64,000 nucleotides of DNA, taken from JABDBL01 sp963845445. Its GTDB lineage: Bacteria > Cyanobacteriota > Vampirovibrionia > Obscuribacterales > Obscuribacteraceae. Made by a program: the position numbers and the translations under genes. The stretch is from positions 1,612,001 to 1,676,000 of the forward strand of contig CAWJSE010000002.1 of the NCBI GenBank assembly GCA_963845445.1, read 5' to 3'. Shown here in pieces: positions 53,083 to 60,409 of this stretch (position 1 is its first letter; each line of letters begins with the position of its first letter). The notes beneath the pieces were generated by a model. The model did no database searches, had not been told where the DNA came from, and saw nothing but the letters and a program-made list of their open reading frames with translations.

Positions 53083-54432
53083 ATGAATATTCTCGCCAGG
53101 ATCCAATCCGTATCACTTAAATGCCTCATATTGGCTTGGTTAAGCTACTGGATCACTCTGGCTTGGAACCAAATTATCTGCACTCTGCGTTACTACGATC
53201 CGTTAAATCCTCATCTCTCTGATCCAGGTTGGGTAAGCGTCGGCCGGATGTGCATAATAGCTTTAATAAGCCTGGTTTTGGGATGGAAATATCTTTCTCT
53301 TCGCAAAGATCAGCAAGAAATCCCTCCCAATATTTGGCTAAAACTATGCAAACAATATCCTGCACTCCCTCTACTGAAACTACTTGCGCTTTTGTTCACT
53401 ACTTCAACATTCACTTGCATGACACTCTTTTTTACATCCTGCTCCATCGATCACACGATCGCACCAATAGCTGTTATAGCCGAAACTTTCAAAAACTATG
53501 AGCTTGCCGAGCGGATCTACAAGCAACAGGAAAATAAACAAGCTGATCTCTCTTTAGCGTCATGGCACACTGTATGCGTACCAGAAGACGATAATGTTCG
53601 TTACGCACGAAACCAAGCTGTAGCTCAAGTATATGGAGATCATAGTTTAGAAATGGTTGAACGCTACATACGTGTAGGAGACAACTTTAATTCCGGTCTG
53701 GGAAACGCTTGTCCAGAGCAAACTTTTTATTGGTATCAAAAAGCTCTAGAGTTAGCTACATCACCTTTAGTAGCAGACAAGGCCTTTTACGCTTTGCAAC
53801 AAATGTCTCTCGTTAGAAATGATCAAAAGTTAGTCACTGAAGAAAAAAAATTGATGGAAGAAGCACGTGTAAGGCTGAACGATAAGTTAGACATAAATCA
53901 TTTTGGTCATAACCGCTTATGGCGTTACCAGCTTGCCCTAGACTGCGCATGGGGCGGCGCTGTCCAATCGGGTAATAATGAATACGAACAAGCCTTTAAA
54001 AAGCAAATCGACAAAGTCGAACGAGTTATATTCAATCATAGTAAAATTGGGTCTCTTATCCCAGCAATTATAAAATATGGATCTCTATTAGTCTCTTTGG
54101 CACTTACTATCGGTCCATTGAGGAGTTGGCTCAAAGGCATTTTTCTGTTCGGCTTATACCGACGCGAACGGAAAAGACTTTCAAAGAACAACGACATCAG
54201 CTCAAAATTAGATAGCCTCGATACCATGATGTCCATAGATTTATACAGACAAAATTTCAAACAAGCGTGGCAGCACAGTATAGATGCCTTAAAACTTGTA
54301 AATATGGAGACAGGTACGTTGTCCAATGATTCCACTAACCTTGCTCAGGAAGCCACCGTTAAAAAAACTCTTTTCGCACAAGTTCATGCCACTTTGTTTA
54401 TTTTGCTATTCTTAGCCTTCCTCGTGAGGTAA
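53083..54432 (+). CDS. Paralogous membrane protein with helical repeats, copy 2
   Basis: 449 residues, start ATG at 53083. Same layout as copy 1: N-terminal membrane helices (SLKCLILAWLSYWITLAW, and others to about residue 120), a helical repeat region with ARNQAVAQVYGDHSLEMVERYIRVGDN, a membrane helix near 330, LYRQNFKQAWQHSIDALKLVN shared almost word for word with copy 1 (LFRQNFKRASQHSLRALELVN), and a final helix. It also shares the leader block. It probably arose by duplication before or within the element. Confidence 0.75.
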   Translation: MNILARIQSVSLKCLILAWLSYWITLAWNQIICTLRYYDPLNPHLSDPGWVSVGRMCIIALISLVLGWKYLSLRKDQQEIPPNIWLKLCKQYPALPLLKLLALLFTTSTFTCMTLFFTSCSIDHTIAPIAVIAETFKNYELAERIYKQQENKQADLSLASWHTVCVPEDDNVRYARNQAVAQVYGDHSLEMVERYIRVGDNFNSGLGNACPEQTFYWYQKALELATSPLVADKAFYALQQMSLVRNDQKLVTEEKKLMEEARVRLNDKLDINHFGHNRLWRYQLALDCAWGGAVQSGNNEYEQAFKKQIDKVERVIFNHSKIGSLIPAIIKYGSLLVSLALTIGPLRSWLKGIFLFGLYRRERKRLSKNNDISSKLDSLDTMMSIDLYRQNFKQAWQHSIDALKLVNMETGTLSNDSTNLAQEATVKKTLFAQVHATLFILLFLAFLVR

Positions 54433-54437
54433 ACTCA

Positions 54438-55610
54438 CTAAGCCACATCACTAATTCCAGCCGCCGCCAGCATATCATTTTGCGCTTTTTCCATCGCTTC
54501 GCGTATTGGATCAAAAGCCATCCGGGCATAAATTTGCGTTGCTGTTGGTGATTTATGCCCTAGAACTTTTCCTATCATTTGTAAGCTTTGATTTCCCATC
54601 GCCATATAACTGCCAAGGGTTCTTCTTAAATCATGCATGCGCAAATTTGTTAGTTCAGCTTTTCGCAGCAATGCATGCCAACTTCTTTTCGGCTCAACTA
54701 AATGACCTGTCTCACCCGGCCCAGGAAAAACCCATTCAGAAGTCTTACCCTTAGCTCGCTCAGTTAATATCGCCAAAGCCATACTCGGCAATGGTAACGT
54801 ATGAGAATCGCCTGACTTGGTTCTAGGAATTCGCCAAATACCTAAATCAAGATCAACATCTTGCCAGCGCATAGATAATACATTTGATCGACGAGCACCT
54901 GTAAAAAGACTTATGTAGAGATAATCTCTCATTCCTGTATCGTTCGGAAATTCTTTTAGAGCTGAAAAGAACGAAAGTAATTCTGTTCTACTTAGAAAGC
55001 GTTCTCTTGCTTGTGTCTTATATTTTTTAATCCCTACCCATGGATTTGCACAGCTAGTTAGCTCGTTCTTTATACACCAGTTAATAGCTGCTCGTGCATA
55101 AGAGAGCATGTGGTTGGCAGCAGTTTTACCGTTCTCTTCGCCAACTTTATTCATTCTATTCTGCACTTCTGCTTTAGTTATCGATGACAACTGTCTGTTA
55201 TTCCAGTCGGAAAGATAACGCCTGAAATCTCCCTCTATGTTTTTTATAGCAACACAATGTTGTTTTACGTGTCCATTTAAATACGCTTCAAATGCTTCTC
55301 CCAAAGTTAATTCAGCTTTCTTTGCTTTTCTCTCGGCATAGGGACTTTCACCTTTTGCTATTTGAGAAGCAATTTCTAGCGCTTTATTCCGTGCTTGTTC
55401 AACACTAAAATCGGGAAAGCGCCCAATGATAATTCTTTGCGGAACTCGGTTTACTTTGCGCCTGAAATAAAATGTTTTACGTCCACTACTTGTAACATCG
55501 ACTAATAGTCCATGAACTTTGGAGTCGCCATAATAAGCGCGTTTGCCTCCCTCAGGTGCAGGAAGATCTTCTATTGTATGTTTTGTGAAATTGAACTTTT
55601 TCTTTTCCAT
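54438..55610 (-). CDS. P4-type tyrosine integrase of element 2
   Basis: About 390 residues from the ATG at 55610. An upstream in-frame reading would include the arm repeat. The N-terminal DUF4102 arm-binding domain is clear (EGGKRAYYGDSKVHGLLVDV, RRKVNRVPQRIIIGRFPDFSVEQARNKA). Catalytic residues are FTGARRSNVLSMRW, HDLRRTLGSYMA and LGHKSPTATQIYARM (Tyr). It is clearly distinct from the element 1 integrase though both use the tRNA-Gly site. The 5' end faces attR. The stop is 6 bases after the convergent paralogue stop. Confidence 0.93.
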   Translation of the reverse strand: MEKKKFNFTKHTIEDLPAPEGGKRAYYGDSKVHGLLVDVTSSGRKTFYFRRKVNRVPQRIIIGRFPDFSVEQARNKALEIASQIAKGESPYAERKAKKAELTLGEAFEAYLNGHVKQHCVAIKNIEGDFRRYLSDWNNRQLSSITKAEVQNRMNKVGEENGKTAANHMLSYARAAINWCIKNELTSCANPWVGIKKYKTQARERFLSRTELLSFFSALKEFPNDTGMRDYLYISLFTGARRSNVLSMRWQDVDLDLGIWRIPRTKSGDSHTLPLPSMALAILTERAKGKTSEWVFPGPGETGHLVEPKRSWHALLRKAELTNLRMHDLRRTLGSYMAMGNQSLQMIGKVLGHKSPTATQIYARMAFDPIREAMEKAQNDMLAAAGISDVA

Positions 55611-55635
55611 ATTTCTGGTGGCCCTCTGGTGGCCC
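55609..55635. repeat. Element 2 arm-type integrase site, right copy
   Basis: Matches 41001-41027 in 26 of 27 bases. It lies directly upstream of the integrase start at 55610, overlapping its translation-initiation region, so integrase binding may repress its own expression. Confidence 0.75.
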
Positions 55636-55766
55636 TTTTGACAGAAAAAATAGTCAATGCTTATAAAACCACCGTGATTGAAAATATACCATAAACCCGC
55701 ATCCATAGCGGATCTTAGAACATTGGGGAACATAGAGAAATACTAAGAAAACAATGCTGTATAATA

Positions 55767-55808
55767 TTCCCAAGCTATAGGTCGCGAGTTCGAACCTCGT
55801 CGCCCGCT
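55767..55808 (+). repeat. Attachment site attR of element 2
   Basis: Third exact 42-bp copy of the tRNA-Gly 3' end, about 155 bases upstream of the element 2 integrase start. It marks the right end of the tandem array. The sequence beyond it is a different, decayed mobile region. Confidence 0.95.
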
Positions 55809-55820
55809 TATCTTTCAGAG

Positions 55821-56193
55821 TGTCCGGCCCTGAGAGAGGGGTAACAGAACGGCCCTAAGAGATGGGTTACACTTTTCGCCATTTAAGGAGGCGAAAGGAG
55901 TATGCCATGGAAGGAGAGTTCTGTCGTGGATGAACGTGTGCGCTTTGTTATCCGTTTAAAAGACGGAGAAAGTATGGCTTCGCTTTGTCGAGAATTTGGG
56001 ATATCGCGAAAAACTGGATACAAAATACAGGAACGATATGAGGAATGCGGTTGGGAGGGATTAACCGATCGTGCTCACCGACCGTATAGATATGCCAATC
56101 AATTACCTGTGCAAGTAGAAGCAGAAATTGTAGCAATTAAAAAAGAGAGACCACATTGGGGTGCGCGAAAGATTCGTGAACGCCTTTTGCGCC
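55821..56193 (+). pseudogene. Truncated IS481-type transposase
   Basis: 5' part of an insertion sequence cut off by IS21 copy B. The coding part starts ATG at 55902 after AGGCGAAAGGAG: MPWKESSVVDERVRFVIRLKDG...CREFGISRKTGYKIQERYEECG...LTDRAHRPYR...KKERPHWGARKIRERLLRL, typical of IS481-family transposases. It stops at the IS21 end (56193-56194), so the DDE domain is missing. Upstream, two imperfect copies of a CGGCCCTxAGAGA-type unit (55825 and 55850) are probable transposase binding sites. Confidence 0.85.
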
Positions 56194-56279
56194 TGTTTTT
56201 GGCAAATGAAATTTGAGCAGTTCTGCCAATCGAAAATTGAGCAGTGGTTGGTTAGTTGTCATTGATTTTTCTCCTGGCT

Positions 56280-57047
56280 TTAGGCCGCTTCTGAAGGTTG
56301 AGATTTTTTCTTGCGGCGTACACTTTCTTTAAATCTAAAACTTTCTCCATTCATGGCAATAATCTGACAGCGATGCACAAGTCGGTCTAAAAGAGCATTG
56401 GTTAATTGCTGAGTGCCAAATACACTTGTCCAGTCTTTAAATTCTAGGTTAGTTGTGATGATCGTTGAGCATCGCTCGTAGCGCGAACTGATTACTTGAA
56501 ATAGCAAATTACCTCCATCTTGCTTGCAGTCTGTCATTCCCAATTCATCTAAAATGAGCAGGTCATATCGGGCCAATTGTTGTTGTAACCTAAAGACCTG
56601 GCGTGCATCTCGTGCTTCCAATAATTGATGTACTAAATCACCTACGCTGTAAAAACGAACTCTCTTACCAGCTGCGCATGCTTCCATACCAAACGCTATT
56701 GCAAGATGTGTCTTGCCTGTACCATGCCCTCCCAGCAATACAATATTTTCTGCTGTAGATAAATATTGCCCGCCAAATAATTGCATCACCGCACTTTTGT
56801 CTAGTGATGGAATCTCATCAAATTTAAATTGGTCAAGCGTCTTTACTGCTGGAAATTTTGCCTTTAATAGCTTGTCTTTGCGATTATTTTCTTCCCGCGT
56901 TTGTACTTCTTGCTCTGACAAACAGCATAAATATTCTTGATAACCGACCCGATTACTGTCCGCTTCTTTTGCTACTCGTTCATAGTTTTTGGTCATTGTC
57001 GGTAGACGCAATCTTTTTAAATATTGCTCAAGCAACGCATTGTTCAT
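56280..57047 (-). CDS. istB: IS21 helper ATPase IstB (copy B)
   Basis: 255 residues, MNNALLEQYLKRLRLPTMTKNYERV at the start, Walker A GGHGTGKTH and Walker B LLILDELG, DnaC/IstB-like AAA+ fold. It overlaps the end of istA by about 20 bases, the normal IS21 arrangement (in copy A the two are fused). Identical in sequence to the IstB part of copy A as far as I can read. It assists IstA in target selection. Confidence 0.92.
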   Translation of the reverse strand: MNNALLEQYLKRLRLPTMTKNYERVAKEADSNRVGYQEYLCCLSEQEVQTREENNRKDKLLKAKFPAVKTLDQFKFDEIPSLDKSAVMQLFGGQYLSTAENIVLLGGHGTGKTHLAIAFGMEACAAGKRVRFYSVGDLVHQLLEARDARQVFRLQQQLARYDLLILDELGMTDCKQDGGNLLFQVISSRYERCSTIITTNLEFKDWTSVFGTQQLTNALLDRLVHRCQIIAMNGESFRFKESVRRKKKSQPSEAA

Positions 57048-58577
57048 TCTTTTTACCCCTTAATAAAATTTGGTATTGCAATGTGCAGCCTAATTCAACT
57101 GTGTACTCACTTAAGCTAGGATGCAAACTTAAGTCCAGCACCTCAGCTTGATGCTCTTTCTTAAATTTCTGCTGGTCCACTATTTGCAGCACGGCATCTG
57201 CACTCACTAATCCCAATGCCATTGTTTCGGCAACAGCTGCCGATGTACAAGTTGCACCTTGCTCCATATGACACTTTAAAATACGAATGAAATGCCAACC
57301 TCCTTCAGATGCGCCTCTTTCTTCTACAAGTCGCCGGTAATAATCCCAGTAACCATTTGGCCATTCGGCTTGCAACAGCGGTCTGGCATATGGCACTGCA
57401 TGTGGCTTCCTCTCTAACTGCTCTAAGTAATGTTCCGGCTTTAGCAAATATTCTTCTTTCTCATAGCTCCTCTTGTGCTCAGCTATTACCTCTACATTAG
57501 TTGAAAATATCAACTTGTCTAAATACGCCCTTACCCTTAACATCCTGCCAACATATTTGCTTGGCACCGAATAACGATTGCCTTCGTAAACTATTGTCTG
57601 GTAGCCATCAGCTATCACACAATTACGTGCTGTCCCTGCATCAAATCGTCGCTGTGGTAACTTTAATAACAATGGTCGCTCTTTGACAAATGCTTCTTCA
57701 ATCCGTTCTGCTTGCCCCGCCACAGTTCGATTGCCGTCTTCCTGGCAATACACTAATAATCGACCATTCAATTCTTCAATCGATTCAACCTTTGGCACAG
57801 GTACCATCCAGTTCCGCCGGCTAAAACCAATGCTTCCCTCTATCCCTCCTTTTCATGAGCCCCCTCTTTGCCAGGTGTGCAAAAATTTGCCTCAAAAGTA
57901 TAAAAGCCCATTAATTCCTTGAACTTCTTGGTCAATGTTCGCTGTTTGCCTTTGCCTACTCTCACCACTGCTAAACCTAAATTGTCATACGTTAATCTCA
58001 ATGGTACTCCTTCAAAAAATTCAAACGCTTGCACATGCGCTTCCATGAATGACTCCATATTTAGTGCTCGCACTGCCATGGCAAATTTCTTGCGAGAATA
58101 ATTTAGTCTCATCTCAAAGCTGTACACTTTCGTCCTCACACCCGCAATGTCAGCATATGACTCGCCAAAATCAACCTGGGCATCTTTGCCAGCTTCAAAT
58201 TGCAATGGCAAAAATACCGATTTACTTGGCTTGTTCTTAATCTCCGCTACCATATACCTTACCGTTCTTGCCGAGCCGGTATATCCATATTCATTTACTA
58301 GTCGCTGATATACGCGATTTGCTGTATGCTTTTGCTTGCGGGGCGCGTTTCGGTCTTCCTCCAAGATTGTCCGAACGTGCTCTTCCCATTGGTTAAATAC
58401 CGGCCTTCCTCTTGCCTCTATTATTCTGTAGGTTGGCGCTTCCGCGTCCTTTAAGTACTTCGCCACCGTGTTTCGCGATAGCCCAAATTCTTGCGCTAAC
58501 CATTTTTTACTTTTGCCATGTCTTGCATGTAACAGCCGAATTGATACCCATGTGTCTTGATCAATCATCCCTACCAT
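57028..58577 (-). pseudogene. istA: IS21 transposase IstA (copy B), frameshifted
   Basis: Same as the IstA part of copy A (helix-turn-helix SKKWLAQEFGLSRNTVAKYLKD, DAQVDFGES, YDNLGLAV), but the A run at 57850-57853 has four A where copy A has five. The frame stops at HEKEG just at the catalytic Glu motif. The remainder is open from 57807 to 57028 and ends RGKKNEQCVA. One base would restore it. Copy B would need IstA from copy A to move. Confidence 0.85.
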
Positions 58578-58689
58578 TTTTTTTCTAGGTCCCAGCCTCT
58601 GGAACCCTTCTATTATCAATGGTCCTGTCAAGGTACTCAAATTTCGTTTGCCATTATTGAAACTTCTGCTCAGTTTTAGTTTGCCACAA

Positions 58690-59049
58690 TCATGCATATT
58701 CTGATAATCCGTATATGGAATATTCAATCCAATATTTCGCATCACCGTAGAGAGCAATGAGTTGCTCACGAATCTGATGAGGCTCGGGGCCAATATTTGT
58801 TTGCTCATTCCTAAATTTTCCAGCCCATTCCCAAGTGTCCTTGAACATTTGATGATGCAGCCAAGTCAAAGAATCTATGCTCAGTAAATCGCGCTTTAGT
58901 TTTCGGCTCCGCTGTGCCACCACGACAGCGCTAAATATATTTTGCTGCTCAAATTGGTTCAACTCTTCTCTTGTCGTGAGATCTGGAATCAAGGCTATAA
59001 GATCATCTGGCTCAAGAGGCGTTGCTCCAGCTAGCGGTACTATTTCCAT
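58690..59049 (-). pseudogene. Fic-domain protein cut off by IS21 (mobile mystery protein B type)
   Basis: The first 119 residues of a Fic/DOC-type protein: GATPLEPDDLIALIPDLTTREELNQFEQQNI, WLHHQMFKDTWEWAGKFRNEQTNIG and DAKYWIEYSIYGL, matching the 'mobile mystery protein B' group. The frame ends at the IS21 boundary with a stop supplied by the IS, before the HPFxxGNGR motif that carries the AMP-transfer site. It must be inactive. It overlaps its partner gene by about 10 bases, as is usual for this pair. Confidence 0.85.
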
Positions 59050-59492
59050 AGCTCGCTACCGCCTTTCTTGACTAATTCCTCAATCAATTCCTTAAGTAAT
59101 CGCTGTTGTTCCTGCTTATCTGTTGACTGATTTTCTAACCCCATACTACGAAAAATATTCGCTGCTTGAGGAGAAATTTTTCGATATGCCTGGTTATGCA
59201 CGGTTTCTTCTAAAGAATCCTTAGGAACAAGTGCATATACCAATTTACAGTCCATAGCTTCCGCCGCTCGAGCAAGTGTATTGAGCGAAATAGTTTGCTC
59301 TGCTTCGCTACGCTCCATAAAAGCTATAGCGGCCTGACTTATACCCAGGCGCTTTGCCAATAGTGCACCACTCATCCCCAATGCATCTCGAATCTCGCGT
59401 ATGTATCCAGCTCTAAACTTCGGCACTTTTCTATATTCGCTCAACTGTTTATCGAGCTGTCGACGTCTTAGCATTGAAGTTATTCTTGGCAC
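59040..59492 (-). CDS. HTH regulator, mobile mystery protein A type
   Basis: 150 residues. GYIREIRDALGMSGALLAKRLGISQAAIAFMERSEAEQTISLNTL is an Xre-like helix-turn-helix, followed by MDCKLVYALVPKDSLEE and AYRKISPQAANIFRSMGLE, the pattern of the 'mobile mystery protein A' family, which is always found with the Fic-type B protein. It likely represses or neutralises its partner, which is broken here. Two ATAAGTT..AACTTAT palindromes upstream are its probable operators. Confidence 0.88.
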   Translation of the reverse strand: MPRITSMLRRRQLDKQLSEYRKVPKFRAGYIREIRDALGMSGALLAKRLGISQAAIAFMERSEAEQTISLNTLARAAEAMDCKLVYALVPKDSLEETVHNQAYRKISPQAANIFRSMGLENQSTDKQEQQRLLKELIEELVKKGGSELWK

Positions 59493-59500
59493 AAAGCTCC

Positions 59501-59581
59501 ATAAGTTTTAACTTATATTATCATATCATAGATATAAGTAATAGTTTATAATTATACTTATTTTGATAAGTTATAACTTAT
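59501..59581. promoter_or_regulatory. Operator palindromes upstream of mobile mystery protein A
   Basis: ATAAGTTTTAACTTAT at 59501-59516 and ATAAGTTATAACTTAT at 59566-59581 (perfect) flank the likely promoter of the gene starting at 59492. Two nearly identical 16-base palindromes 65 bases apart suggest cooperative binding or looping by the HTH protein. Confidence 0.7.
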
Positions 59582-59726
59582 TTTACGTCGGTTTAGTTCC
59601 ACTACAGACAATTTCATTTCAAACGCCTTCATATCCGTATATCCACTAGTGACAACACCCAGTCTCAGTCTTATTCTTGTGCTACCTGGAAAAAACGAAC
59701 ATGTATAGCTTAAAAAGATCTTGTCA

Positions 59727-59747
59727 TGTACGGTAATTTGCCGTACA
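59727..59747. promoter_or_regulatory. Operator-like palindrome of the DUF1778 gene
   Basis: A 21-base near-palindrome with arms TGTACGG and CCGTACA, 40 bases upstream of the DUF1778 antitoxin ATG. DUF1778-type antitoxins repress their own operons through such sites. Confidence 0.65.
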
Positions 59748-59787
59748 CCATCGATATAGTAATAGCATTGTGTTAGGAGCTAGTTTG

Positions 59788-60047
59788 ATGGCTACCAAAC
59801 AAATAAACAAAATAGACAGAATTGAAGCTCGGTTGTCTCCTGAGGCAAAACAATAAATTGAATGCGCTGCTCGCCTACAAGGACAAACTGTTTCGGATTT
59901 CGTGGTAGCTGCTACCCTGAGAGAGGCAGCGAATGTTATAAAGGACAGTAGCATCCTGCAGCTATCTGCTGAAGATAGTATTGCTCTTGCTTCTGCAATA
60001 TTGAATCCACCCCCTCCTAATGCTAATGCTGTCAAAGCTGCTCCCAC
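59788..60047 (+). pseudogene. DUF1778 (TacA-like) antitoxin pseudogene
   Basis: Starts at the ATG at 59788 after TAGGAG: MATKQINKIDRIEARLSPEAKQ, then an in-frame TAA where the family has Lys, then IECAARLQGQTVSDFVVAATLREA...ALASAILNPPPPNANAVKAA. This is a ribbon-helix-helix antitoxin that pairs with GNAT toxins of the TacT type. Besides the stop, its end runs into the truncated hsp20 gene (about 60035), and no toxin gene follows. So the module was destroyed by a nonsense change and a deletion. Confidence 0.75.
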
Positions 60048-60271
60048 TCTTCTTTTTCTTTTTTCTTCTCACCTCTAATGGTGATCATATCTTTCGAGAT
60101 TGAGACATCTATATCATTTTGACTCATGCCCGGTAATTCTGCTTTTATGTCATCTTCTTTATCTGTTTCGGACACATCTACACGAGGTGTAAATTTAGCC
60201 ATTTCTTCGTTAAAGATTGCAGGAGAAAATAAAAGTTCTTCCATTGTGGTCACTTGACGACAATTTGCCAT
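60032..60271 (-). pseudogene. Truncated Hsp20-type small heat-shock protein gene
   Basis: 79 residues reading FTPRVDVSETDKEDDIKAELPGM, QNDIDVSISKDMITIRGEKKKEKEEW, the first half of the alpha-crystallin domain of Hsp20. The normal second half (GxLxRxxxLP, then IxI tail) is missing: the frame ends at the junction with the DUF1778 remnant. Fully functional Hsp20 is about 140 residues, so this is most likely inactive. Spacing suggests a deletion joined the two 3' ends. Confidence 0.8.
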
Positions 60272-60281
60272 GCTCTGCGAG

Positions 60282-60314
60282 ACTGATTCTATTCGTCCAT
60301 TAGGATGAATCAGT
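60282..60314. promoter_or_regulatory. Inverted repeat upstream of ppsA
   Basis: ACTGATTC (60282-60289) and GAATCAGT (60307-60314), with an inner ATTCGTCC/GGATGAAT stem that could pair instead, about 95 bases before the ppsA ATG and just before the hsp20 start. It may be an operator or a transcript hairpin. Confidence 0.5.
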
Positions 60315-60409
60315 GAGGAATACGCATATTAGCTGATAGAGGAATTATTGAATTATATCTATAATTAAGAAATTGATTAACCATGAGCATTTGATGAATT
60401 GGAGAAGAG

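Larger units (their letters stand above)
40983..55808. mobile_element. Integrative element 2 (about 14.8 kb)
   Basis: It is bounded by the att copies at 40941 and 55767, with its own P4-type integrase at the right end. Cargo includes a secreted repeat protein, PIN and DUF5677-like proteins, an IS21-type insertion, a possible HEPN protein, a HigBA-type module and two paralogous membrane proteins. No replication gene is seen. It contains one complete IS21-type element (2499 bp), so its size before that insertion was about 12.3 kb. Confidence 0.9.
56194..58692 (-). mobile_element. IS21-family insertion sequence, copy B (2499 bp, inverted)
   Basis: Same element as copy A (44373-46871) in opposite orientation, same length, nearly identical. 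The flanks are not a target-site duplication: TTTGCGCC on the left and TGCATATT on the right. The left flank is a broken IS481 gene and the right flank a broken fic gene, so DNA next to it was deleted or rearranged after insertion. Confidence 0.92.

Noticed and set aside
57840..58808. Extension of copy B IstA beyond the IS21 end at 58692
   Set aside because: Codons outside the element derive from the antisense of the fic gene; the true IstA start is inside the element.
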